DNA of 6,412 nt from an uncultured Paraprevotella sp. (GTDB taxonomy: Bacteria > Bacteroidota > Bacteroidia > Bacteroidales > Bacteroidaceae): NCBI GenBank assembly GCA_900766785.1, contig CAAFWT010000004.1, positions 1-6,412 on the forward strand, read 5' to 3'. Position numbers and translations under genes: made by a program. Below the pieces are notes generated by a model, which was not told the DNA's origin, ran no database searches, and worked only from the letters and a program-made list of their open reading frames with translations. The stretch's first letter is position 1; every line of letters starts with the position of its first letter. Shown here one piece after another: positions 1 through 6,412 of the stretch.

Positions 1-40
1 AAGTTTAGAACCATATACATATTAAACAAAAACGAAAAGA
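1..40 (+). promoter_or_regulatory. A-rich leader and translation start region of the GH92 gene
   Basis: The 40 bases before the first ATG are strongly A-rich, ending in acaaaaacgaaaagaatg, with no GGAGG-type Shine-Dalgarno sequence. This is the usual form of Bacteroidetes initiation regions, where A-rich sequence just before the ATG helps initiation. I see no convincing Bacteroidetes promoter (-7 TAnnTTTG with -33 TTTG). The promoter is either upstream of the window or the gene is internal to a longer operon. Confidence 0.4.
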
Positions 41-2221
41 ATGAAGGACTTAATGAAAAGGTGTGGAGTGCTGGTTGCATTCCTGTCGGGTTGCACTGCC
101 GTGGGAGCTCAAGGCCTCACGCAGTATGTGGACCCGAAGATCGGTACCGGTGACCATGGGCATGTATTCATGGGTGCTAACGTACCCTTTGGCATGGTGA
201 ATGCCGGACCTACTCAGTTGGAGCAGGGATGGGACTGGTGCTCTGGCTATCATGAGACAGGCAAGAAGATAATCGGGTTCGGTCAGATGCATCTGAGCGG
301 AACAGGATGTGGTGACTTGGGAGATATCTCCCTGATGCCCACCTATGGAGATGTGGAACTGTCCAGAGAGGGTCTGGCCAGCGAATACAGTCATGCCAAT
401 GAGGTGGCAGTTCCCGGATATTACAGGGTGCTGCTTGACCGCTTCGGCATTCAGGCAGAGATGACTGCCACCAAGCGCGTGGCACTGTATTGCTTTACCT
501 ATCCCCGTGGAAGCAACAATGCCAGAATTGTTATTGACTTGGAAAATACCGTAGGTGACAATACCAAGGAGGCTCGTGTGGCTCCTCTGGACGAATATAC
601 ACTGGTGGGATACCGCAGAAGCAGCGGTTGGGCCAGCGACCAGCATGTGTACTTCTGCATCCGCTTCAACCGTCCTATGCACAACTGGTATTCCAAGGAC
701 TTGAACGCCAATTACGGTGAAGCTACCTTCGAACTCTCTCCTGGCGATCAGGTGATGGCCAAGGTGGCACTCTCTCCCACCAGCGAAGCCAATGCCATCA
801 TGAATATGAACCAGGAGATGCCGGGCAACTTTGATTTCAAGGCTGTGGCTACTGCTGCCAACGAGGCATGGGAAACAGAGCTGGCTCGTATCAAGGCCAC
901 CTTCCGCACCGAGCGCGAGAAACGTATTTTCTATACCGCCATGTATCACTTCATGGTTGCACCGCAAATCTGGTGTGACGTGACTGGCGACTACATGGGT
1001 GCAGATCTCAAGGTGCACAGAGGAGCCAAGTATGAGACACTCACCACATGGAGCCTGTGGGACACTTATCGTGCGGCACATCCCCTGGCCACACTCATCA
1101 TGCCCGACCGCATGTCAGACTATGCCAATACCATGATGGCCATCTATCGTGAACATGGCGAGTTGCCCATGTGGCATCTGACCAGCTGTGAGACTTACTG
1201 CATGGTGGGCGAACCAGGTATTCCTGTGCTGGCAGACATGATTCTCAAGGGCGAGTGTGGAGATATCAATCAGGAAGAGGCTTTTGAGGCCATGAAGGCA
1301 AGCCTCCTTCCCACAGAGTATGCCAAGGTGAGGCGCCTGCCCCTGCGTGGAAAGGATTATCTGGCAGATCTCGGTTATTTGCCCTATGATGGCCGCGAGG
1401 GAGAGACAGTGGCCAAGAATCTGGAGTATTATCTGGCCAGTTGGGCTGTGGCACAGGTGGCAGGCAAACTGGGACATAAGGAGGACAGCATACGCTTCTA
1501 TAACCTCAGCCAGAACTATCATAAGCTGTGGGACAAGCGTGTGAAGTGTATGCGTGCCCTGGACACCAAGGGTAATCTCAGACCTCTGCCAGAGGATTTC
1601 AATCCTCAGTTCCAGACTGGGGACTACACCGAGGGCAACCCCTGGCAATATGCTTTCCTGGTGCCTCATGATGTGGATGGACTGGCTGAGCTGATGGGCG
1701 GAAAGGAAGCTCTCGATGCTCATCTGGATGCCTTGCTCAATGCTTCAAGCGACCTGGGAGAGCACCATAACCCCGACATCTCAGGACTCATAGGCCAGTA
1801 TGCACATGGCAACGAACCCAGTCATCACGTCCTCTATATGTATAATTATGTGGGACAGCCACGAAAGACACAGATGCGTGTTCGTCAGGTGATGGACGAA
1901 CTCTATACCGACCAGCCTGCTGGCCTGTGCGGAAATGAGGACGTGGGGCAGATGTCGGCTTGGTACATCATGTCGGCACTTGGACTCTACCAGGTGGAAC
2001 CCTGTGGAGGTGTATATCAGTTGGGCTCTCCCATCGTGGAAGAGGCAGTCATTCCTCTGCCTGGAGAGAAGACCTTCACCATCCGTACACACGGAGGGTC
2101 AGATAAGGCCATTTACGTGAAGAAGTATGTGCTGAACGGAAAGACCATCAAGGGTCATACCATATCGCACAGTCAGATTATGGAAGGCGGTACCCTGGAC
2201 GTATATATGACTGCCAAATAA
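41..2221 (+). CDS. GH92 exo-alpha-mannosidase, exported
   Basis: This 726-residue protein is a glycoside hydrolase family 92 enzyme. The family consists of calcium-dependent, inverting exo-alpha-mannosidases that trim N-glycans or mannan. Residues 1-23 form an export signal. Family marks follow in order: YVDPKIGTGDHGH (29-41), GWDWCSGYH (63-71), HLSGTGCGDLGD (84-95), WSLWDTYRAAHP (337-348), YTEGNPWQY (529-537), GNEPSHH (590-596) and GNEDVGQMSAW (631-641). Together they cover the N-terminal beta-sandwich (about 27-260) and the (alpha/alpha)6 catalytic domain (about 270-720). By comparison from memory with B. thetaiotaomicron BT3990, Glu531 is the likely general acid and Asp634 the likely base. 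Length is normal and the gene is intact. Export type is ambiguous: LSGC (15-18) fits a lipobox, while VGA-Q (21-24) fits signal peptidase I. The ATG at 41 gives a good signal; the ATG at 53 is also possible. Linkage specificity cannot be fixed: the likely +1 subsite reads Asn591-Glu592, so alpha-1,2 is not assured. Confidence 0.96.
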   Translation: MKDLMKRCGVLVAFLSGCTAVGAQGLTQYVDPKIGTGDHGHVFMGANVPFGMVNAGPTQLEQGWDWCSGYHETGKKIIGFGQMHLSGTGCGDLGDISLMPTYGDVELSREGLASEYSHANEVAVPGYYRVLLDRFGIQAEMTATKRVALYCFTYPRGSNNARIVIDLENTVGDNTKEARVAPLDEYTLVGYRRSSGWASDQHVYFCIRFNRPMHNWYSKDLNANYGEATFELSPGDQVMAKVALSPTSEANAIMNMNQEMPGNFDFKAVATAANEAWETELARIKATFRTEREKRIFYTAMYHFMVAPQIWCDVTGDYMGADLKVHRGAKYETLTTWSLWDTYRAAHPLATLIMPDRMSDYANTMMAIYREHGELPMWHLTSCETYCMVGEPGIPVLADMILKGECGDINQEEAFEAMKASLLPTEYAKVRRLPLRGKDYLADLGYLPYDGREGETVAKNLEYYLASWAVAQVAGKLGHKEDSIRFYNLSQNYHKLWDKRVKCMRALDTKGNLRPLPEDFNPQFQTGDYTEGNPWQYAFLVPHDVDGLAELMGGKEALDAHLDALLNASSDLGEHHNPDISGLIGQYAHGNEPSHHVLYMYNYVGQPRKTQMRVRQVMDELYTDQPAGLCGNEDVGQMSAWYIMSALGLYQVEPCGGVYQLGSPIVEEAVIPLPGEKTFTIRTHGGSDKAIYVKKYVLNGKTIKGHTISHSQIMEGGTLDVYMTAK

Positions 2222-2274
2222 TAGAATAACAAAACAGAAAGACCAATCAGAAATAACCAATCAAACAGTAATCT
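2222..2274 (+). promoter_or_regulatory. Intergenic leader of the GH125 gene with a direct octamer repeat
   Basis: This 53-bp A-rich spacer has no Shine-Dalgarno box, terminator-like hairpin or recognisable promoter. The short spacing and lack of a terminator suggest the two mannosidase genes share a transcript. The octamer accaatca occurs twice, at 2242-2249 and 2256-2263, 14 bp apart. It may simply reflect low-complexity A-rich leader sequence. Confidence 0.4.
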
Positions 2275-3711
2275 ATGAGAAATATATTGATCAGTATGAT
2301 GATGGTGCCCGTGGCTGCCATGGCTTCACCATCTGCCGACGTTCCTGCTTATGCTTCTGCCAAGAAGGAACATGTGGCTGTGCAGAGCACATTCAAGAGT
2401 ATGCGTCCCGAAGAAAAGGACCGCCTGTTCCGTAGCGATGCCGTAGAGAAACAGATTCTGGCACTGAAGGACAAGCTGACGGCCATCGATCCTAAGCTCT
2501 ATTGGATGTTTTCCAACTGCTTCCCCAATACGCTGGACACCACCGTACACTATAGTAATGCCGATGGTGACGACGATACGTTTGTCTACACTGGGGATAT
2601 CCATGCCATGTGGTTGAGAGACAGTGCTGCTCAGGTGTGGCCATATCTCAGGTATGTGAATCAGGATGAACCCTTGCGTCGCCTTATTCGCGGTGTCATA
2701 CGCCGACAGTTTGCCTGCATCATGATAGATCCCTATGCCAACGCTTTCAATATGGGTCCCATCGGTGGCGAATGGCAGACCGACGAGACAGAGATGAAGA
2801 AGGAACTCCATGAGCGTAAATATGAGATAGACTCTCTCTGCTATCCGCTCCGCCTTGCATATGAGTATTGGCAGCGTACGGGGGACACAAGCATCTTCGA
2901 TGCCAAGTGGATAGAGGTGGTAAAGGCTATCCTGGCCACTTTCCGTGACCAGCAGAACTGGAACGGAGTGAAGACCAACTATCATTTCCGTCGTGAGACA
3001 CGTGCTCTGCATGATACCCGCAGCAATGACGGTTATGGTCATCCCGGTAAGGCATGCGGACTGATAGCCAGTGCTTTCCGTCCCTCTGATGACAGCACCA
3101 TTTTCCCCTTCCTCATCCCCAGCAATTTCTTTGCTGTGAGTGTGCTTCGCAAGGCTGCCACCATCCTGCGCCAGGTCAACCAGGAGAAGGTACTGGCAGG
3201 GGAGTGTGAGCAACTGGCCAGTCAGGTGGAACTGGCTCTGAAGGAGTATGCGGTGGTGGAGCATCCCAAGTATGGCAAGATATATGCCTTCGAGGTGGAC
3301 GGCTTCGGTAGTGCTCTCCTGATGGATGATTCCAATGCGCCCAGCCTGCTCTGTCTTCCTTATCTTACCGATGTGTCTATAGATGATCCTATATATCAGA
3401 ATACCCGTCGTTTTGTGTGGAGTGAGGATAATCCTTATTTCTTCCGTGGCAAGGCTGGAGAAGGTATCGGAGGTCCTCATTGCGGCCTGGACAAACCTTG
3501 GCCCATGAGTCTCGTCATGAAGGCTTTCACCACCAACGACAGAGCAGAGAAGGAGTGGTGCGTGCAGCAGATACTGAAGACAGATGCAGGAACAGGTTTC
3601 ATGCACGAGTCTTTCAATAAGGATGATGCCGCCGACTTCACACGCTCGTGGTTCGCTTGGGCGAACACCCTCTTTGGCGAGTTAATAGTGGATATGTATG
3701 CAGATAATTAA
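2275..3711 (+). CDS. GH125 exo-alpha-1,6-mannosidase, exported
   Basis: This 478-residue protein is a glycoside hydrolase family 125 enzyme. Members are inverting, metal-independent exo-alpha-1,6-mannosidases with an (alpha/alpha)6 fold, acting on N-glycan cores and mannan. Residues 1-17 form a Sec signal with a signal peptidase I site after Ala15-Met16-Ala17, giving a periplasmic or secreted product without a lipobox. Family blocks in order are NTLDTTV (85-91), TGDIHAMWLRDSAAQV (106-121), DPYANAFN, YEIDSLCYPLRLAYEYW, SAFRPSDD (266-273), GGPHCGLDKPWPMSL (399-413) and MHESFN (443-448), then a WFAWANTLFGEL block at the C-terminus. Asp272 and Glu445 are the likely acid and base. They are 173 residues apart, the same spacing I recall for the Clostridium perfringens enzyme (Asp220 and Glu393). 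Length is typical and nothing is missing. It follows the GH92 gene by 53 bp and its last 14 bp overlap the next gene. The preceding GH92 enzyme could expose the alpha-1,6 mannose that this enzyme removes. Confidence 0.96.
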   Translation: MRNILISMMMVPVAAMASPSADVPAYASAKKEHVAVQSTFKSMRPEEKDRLFRSDAVEKQILALKDKLTAIDPKLYWMFSNCFPNTLDTTVHYSNADGDDDTFVYTGDIHAMWLRDSAAQVWPYLRYVNQDEPLRRLIRGVIRRQFACIMIDPYANAFNMGPIGGEWQTDETEMKKELHERKYEIDSLCYPLRLAYEYWQRTGDTSIFDAKWIEVVKAILATFRDQQNWNGVKTNYHFRRETRALHDTRSNDGYGHPGKACGLIASAFRPSDDSTIFPFLIPSNFFAVSVLRKAATILRQVNQEKVLAGECEQLASQVELALKEYAVVEHPKYGKIYAFEVDGFGSALLMDDSNAPSLLCLPYLTDVSIDDPIYQNTRRFVWSEDNPYFFRGKAGEGIGGPHCGLDKPWPMSLVMKAFTTNDRAEKEWCVQQILKTDAGTGFMHESFNKDDAADFTRSWFAWANTLFGELIVDMYADN

Positions 3712-6184
3712 ACGAATCATGATTCGGGGAGCCTTTTGTGCGGGGCTCCTCGCTTTCTTCTTCTCTTCCTGTAGTCATGTGGACAGACAGGAAAGGGAAG
3801 ACGCACTCGCTTTCTTGTATCAGTACATGCCTTTGCCCGACAGCGTCGACTATCCCCGCGAATACTGGGAGCGATGTGTGGAGGCCACTCTGCAGGCTCG
3901 ACATGAGATGCCGTGGGGCAAGAGTGTGCCAGAACGCGAATGGAAACATTTCGTTCTTCCTGTTCGGGTCAACAACGAAAACCTGGATGAGGCTCGCATC
4001 GTGCTCTTCCACGAACTGAAGGACAGGGTGAAGAATCTGAGTATGTACGAGGCTGTGCTCGAGGTCAATCACTGGTGCCACGAGCACGTGACCTATCAGC
4101 CTTCCGATGCCCGTACCAGTGCTCCCTTGGCTACCATGGCTTCGGCTATCGGACGATGTGGCGAGGAGAGTACCTTCTGCGTGGCAGCCCTTCGCTCGGT
4201 GGGCATTCCTGCCCGACAGGTGTACACCCCCCGATGGGCACATACCGATGACAATCATGCCTGGGTGGAGGCTTGGGTGGACGGTAAATGGCATTTCCTT
4301 GGGGCTTGCGAACCAGAGCCCGTGCTTGACCTCGGATGGTTCAATGCTCCTGCTGGCAGAGCCATGTTGATGCATACCCGTGTGTTCGGCCATTACGACG
4401 GTCCCGAACAGGTGGTGTGCCAGACACCTTGCTTTACGGAAATCAACGTTACAGCCAACTATACCGATGTGTCAACCCTGGTGGCCAGAGTGACTGATGC
4501 TCAGGGAAACCCCGTGGAGCATGCCTCTGTCTCCTTCAGGCTGTATAATTACGCTGAGCTGTATCCCATAGCCACTTTCCCCAGTGGTCAGGATGGATGC
4601 GCTGACCTCACATGTGGCCGTGGTGACTTGGTCGTGTGGGCAGCATATGAGGGGGAATTCGGATTCTGCAAGGCCAGTGTAGGCGAGCAGGATACGATAC
4701 AGGTGGTGCTGGACAAGGATTCTTCCTATTCTGGTGAACTGGAATTTGATCTTATCCCTCCTCCCGAGCGTGAAAACAAACCCCAGATAACCTATGCACA
4801 GCAGAAGGCCAACAAGAAGCTCCTGGCCCAGGAGGACAGCATACGCAATGCTTACATGGCTCAGGCTTTTGCCCAGGACAGCACCGATGCTCTGATGATA
4901 AAGGCGCGTGCCAACCATCATGTGCTGAGAGATTTCCTGAAGTCGCAGCCCGATGAGGAGGCATGCAGAAAACTCTTGGGAACACTCAGTGACAAGGATT
5001 TGCGTGATGTGACGGCCGAGGTCTTGGCTGATCATTTCTCCGGTCGGAGTCTGCAGGCAGACACCCTGTGGCTTGAGTATGTGGCTTCTCCTCGGGTGAG
5101 CAATGAGATGCTCACTCCCTGGCGGGCAACGCTGACTCAGGCTTTCTCGGGAATGACGGCTTCCGAGATTGTCCAATGGGTACGGGACAGCATCCGCGTG
5201 GAGGAAGACAGCAATCCCATGCGCCTCTGCATGAGCCCGGTGGGGGTGTATCGTCATCGTGTGACAGACAGTCACAGCCGAGACATCTTCTTCGTTTGCG
5301 CAGTCCGCAGTGCAGGCATTCCAGCCCGCATCCACTCAGTCACAGGCCAGATCCAGTGGGCCGATGCAGAGGGCAGGTGGCAGGATGTGCATTTCGGACA
5401 AACGGCAGACGAACCATCTGCTCGGGGCCTGTTACGCTTGACATATACGGATACGGATGTCCAGGAAGATCCTGCTTATTATACCCATTTCACCCTGTCG
5501 CGTATTACAGATGGAATCCCTCGTCTGCAGGAGTTTGACGAGGGAAGTACCACCTGGTCCAACACCTTCTCGCAGGGTGCTCAGATGCAGGCCGGACAGT
5601 ACCTCATGGTCAGCGGTACACGTTTGGCCACAGGAGGTGTGCTGGCTCATCTGTCCTTCTTCGGCTTGCCGCAGGATGCATCTTCCAGCCAGACTCTGCA
5701 CTTGCGTAAGAGTGAGGATCGCCTCTCCGTCATCTCGTCGTTCAACTGCGAACTCGGTTTCACCACACCCAAGGGAAAACATAAGTCGATTCTCGAGGCT
5801 GTGGGACGTGGATATTTTGTGCTGGGACTGATTACCAGTAATCACGAACCCTCTACACACGTGTTGCGTGATATGTGTGACAACAATATCTATCTGTGCC
5901 GTTGGGACAGACCTTACTTGCTGCTCTTCCCTTCGCAGGAGGAATATGACCGTTTCCGGAGGAGAGACTATGATGAGCTGCCTGACAATGTGCTCTTCGG
6001 TATTGCAGATCCCGAGACGGTCAAAGCCATGCAGATAGAGGAACTCACGCATGGATCCACCGAATTGCCCATCTTCATGATGTGTGACACCTTCAATAGG
6101 GTGGTATGGTACCGACAGGGCTATTCCATCCATATGAGTCAACAGATTATGGATGTCATCATGAAGTTGATGGGATTGATGTAG
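3698..6184 (+). CDS. Lipoprotein with transglutaminase/PNGase-like domain, degenerate second copy and thioredoxin-like C-terminus
   Basis: An 828-residue multidomain protein of unproven function. Residues 1-24 form a lipoprotein signal with lipobox FSSC and lipidated Cys25, so it should be membrane-anchored. Residues about 105-235 form a transglutaminase-core domain: Cys154 in GRCGEES, His187 in DDNHAWVEAW, then WHFLGACEPE, where the usual third catalytic Asp is replaced by Gly202 or served by Glu205. Residues about 247-340 look like a beta-sandwich (DAQGNPVEHASVSF, as in carboxypeptidase-regulatory-like domains). A charged helical linker follows (about 355-480). A second, degenerate transglutaminase-like segment lies at about 485-570 (FVCAVRSAGIPAR). 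Beta-rich sequence (about 595-670) leads to a thioredoxin-like C-terminus (about 670-828, with LPIFMMCDTFNRVVWYRQGY) lacking CXXC. Its start overlaps the GH125 gene by 14 bp, suggesting translational coupling. Met8 (ATG at 3719) is an alternative start that removes the overlap and keeps the lipobox. Context suggests work on glycoproteins whose glycans the mannosidases trim. A PNGase-like amidase, cysteine peptidase, true transglutaminase or binding protein are all possible. Confidence 0.88.
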   Translation: MQIIKRIMIRGAFCAGLLAFFFSSCSHVDRQEREDALAFLYQYMPLPDSVDYPREYWERCVEATLQARHEMPWGKSVPEREWKHFVLPVRVNNENLDEARIVLFHELKDRVKNLSMYEAVLEVNHWCHEHVTYQPSDARTSAPLATMASAIGRCGEESTFCVAALRSVGIPARQVYTPRWAHTDDNHAWVEAWVDGKWHFLGACEPEPVLDLGWFNAPAGRAMLMHTRVFGHYDGPEQVVCQTPCFTEINVTANYTDVSTLVARVTDAQGNPVEHASVSFRLYNYAELYPIATFPSGQDGCADLTCGRGDLVVWAAYEGEFGFCKASVGEQDTIQVVLDKDSSYSGELEFDLIPPPERENKPQITYAQQKANKKLLAQEDSIRNAYMAQAFAQDSTDALMIKARANHHVLRDFLKSQPDEEACRKLLGTLSDKDLRDVTAEVLADHFSGRSLQADTLWLEYVASPRVSNEMLTPWRATLTQAFSGMTASEIVQWVRDSIRVEEDSNPMRLCMSPVGVYRHRVTDSHSRDIFFVCAVRSAGIPARIHSVTGQIQWADAEGRWQDVHFGQTADEPSARGLLRLTYTDTDVQEDPAYYTHFTLSRITDGIPRLQEFDEGSTTWSNTFSQGAQMQAGQYLMVSGTRLATGGVLAHLSFFGLPQDASSSQTLHLRKSEDRLSVISSFNCELGFTTPKGKHKSILEAVGRGYFVLGLITSNHEPSTHVLRDMCDNNIYLCRWDRPYLLLFPSQEEYDRFRRRDYDELPDNVLFGIADPETVKAMQIEELTHGSTELPIFMMCDTFNRVVWYRQGYSIHMSQQIMDVIMKLMGLM

Positions 6185-6231
6185 TCTGTCCCGTCTCCGT
6201 TGTGGGGCTGGGGAAGAGAATAGGAAACAGT

Positions 6232-6274
6232 AAGGGGCGACATCTGTCACAATAGTTGGCTGATGCCGCCCCTT
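6232..6274. repeat. Imperfect inverted repeat (hairpin) downstream of the lipoprotein gene
   Basis: AAGGGGCG (6232-6239) pairs perfectly with CGCCCCTT (6267-6274). After one A-C mismatch, CATC (6241-6244) pairs with GATG (6262-6265), giving a 13-position stem with one mismatch and a 17-nt loop. It begins 48 bp after the stop codon. No T-tract follows on either strand, so it is not a standard intrinsic terminator. It could protect the 3' end of the mRNA, mark a site in the untranslated region or be a protein-binding site. Confidence 0.55.
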
Positions 6275-6357
6275 GGAGTTTCTCCTTCCTTGGACATCCT
6301 CGTCGAAATATGATTTCAGATACTCCATGACAGAACGTTTATCCCAAATCGGTCATT

Positions 6358-6402
6358 AGGATTTCTCTGTGTCGTACGGCAAAGAGAAATCCTTTAATTT
6401 TT
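6358..6402 (+). terminator. Intrinsic terminator of the operon
   Basis: AGGATTTCTCT (6358-6368) and AGAGAAATCCT (6383-6393) form a perfect 11-bp stem. Short extra pairing around CGTACG in the 14-nt loop is possible. The run TTTAATTTTT (6393-6402) follows directly. The T-run lies only on the + side, so it terminates rightward transcription, about 175 bp after the stop of the lipoprotein gene. The bases between the stop codon and this stem hold no supportable gene. Confidence 0.82.
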
Positions 6403-6412
6403 CCCATATAGA

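Noticed and set aside
1..40. A Bacteroidetes promoter directly before the GH92 gene
   Set aside because: No TAnnTTTG box at a sensible distance and no matching -33 TTTG were found in the 40 bases available.
50..1081. Long minus-strand open frame (343 codons) opposite the GH92 gene
   Set aside because: It lies wholly within a clear GH92 gene, and its translation shows low-complexity His/Ser-rich sequence and no family motifs. It is a by-product of codon bias on the coding strand.
2326..3606. Minus-strand open frame of 426 codons opposite the GH125 gene
   Set aside because: It is entirely antisense to a gene with full GH125 motifs. No leader or domain supports it.
4472..5335. Minus-strand open frame of 287 codons opposite the lipoprotein gene
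   Set aside because: It is antisense to conserved domain sequence and has no recognisable protein features.
5432..6328. Minus-strand open frame of 298 codons starting MEYLKSYFDEDVQG in the 3' region
   Set aside because: The first residues look protein-like, but most of the frame is antisense to the thioredoxin-like end of the lipoprotein gene and becomes atypical. No motif supports it. A decayed remnant of a minus-strand gene in 6200-6328 cannot be excluded.
6328..6357. Tiny + strand frame MTERLSQIGH before the terminator
   Set aside because: It has only ten codons, no leader and no supporting evidence.
6358..6402. The terminator stem acting in both directions
   Set aside because: On the minus strand no T-run follows the stem, so only rightward termination is supported.

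Overview
The window looks like part of a glycan-degradation locus from a Bacteroidales bacterium. Base composition near half G+C by eye would fit Prevotellaceae or a relatively GC-rich Bacteroides relative. The lineage inference rests on four things: A-rich leaders without a Shine-Dalgarno box before the starts, Sec and lipoprotein signal peptides on every product, the GH92 plus GH125 enzyme pair, and the lipoprotein with a transglutaminase fold. The genus cannot be settled from the sequence alone.

Layout: three genes lie on the + strand, tightly packed. Gene 1 (41-2221) is a GH92 exo-alpha-mannosidase. After a 53-bp A-rich gap, gene 2 (2275-3711) is a GH125 exo-alpha-1,6-mannosidase with both presumed catalytic acids present. 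Gene 3 (3698-6184) overlaps the end of gene 2 by 14 bp, or follows it by 7 bp if its second ATG is used. It encodes an 828-residue predicted lipoprotein with an N-terminal transglutaminase/PNGase-like domain, a beta-sandwich, a second degenerate transglutaminase-like segment and a thioredoxin-like C-terminus without CXXC. A 228-bp 3' region carries an imperfect hairpin (6232-6274) and a good intrinsic terminator (6358-6402). No SusC/SusD pair, regulator, tRNA, CRISPR or mobile element is visible. The promoter probably lies upstream of the window.

How the genes fit together: GH92 enzymes trim alpha-linked mannose (alpha-1,2/1,3, with other linkages known) and GH125 enzymes remove alpha-1,6-mannose. 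Together they can strip the mannose arms of N-glycans or yeast-type mannan, outside the cytoplasm. The third gene is the most interesting part. Its Cys-His site resembles the PNG1-type peptide:N-glycanase subgroup of the transglutaminase fold. That makes a role on the protein side of glycoproteins (glycan release or peptide handling) a testable idea, but not an established one.
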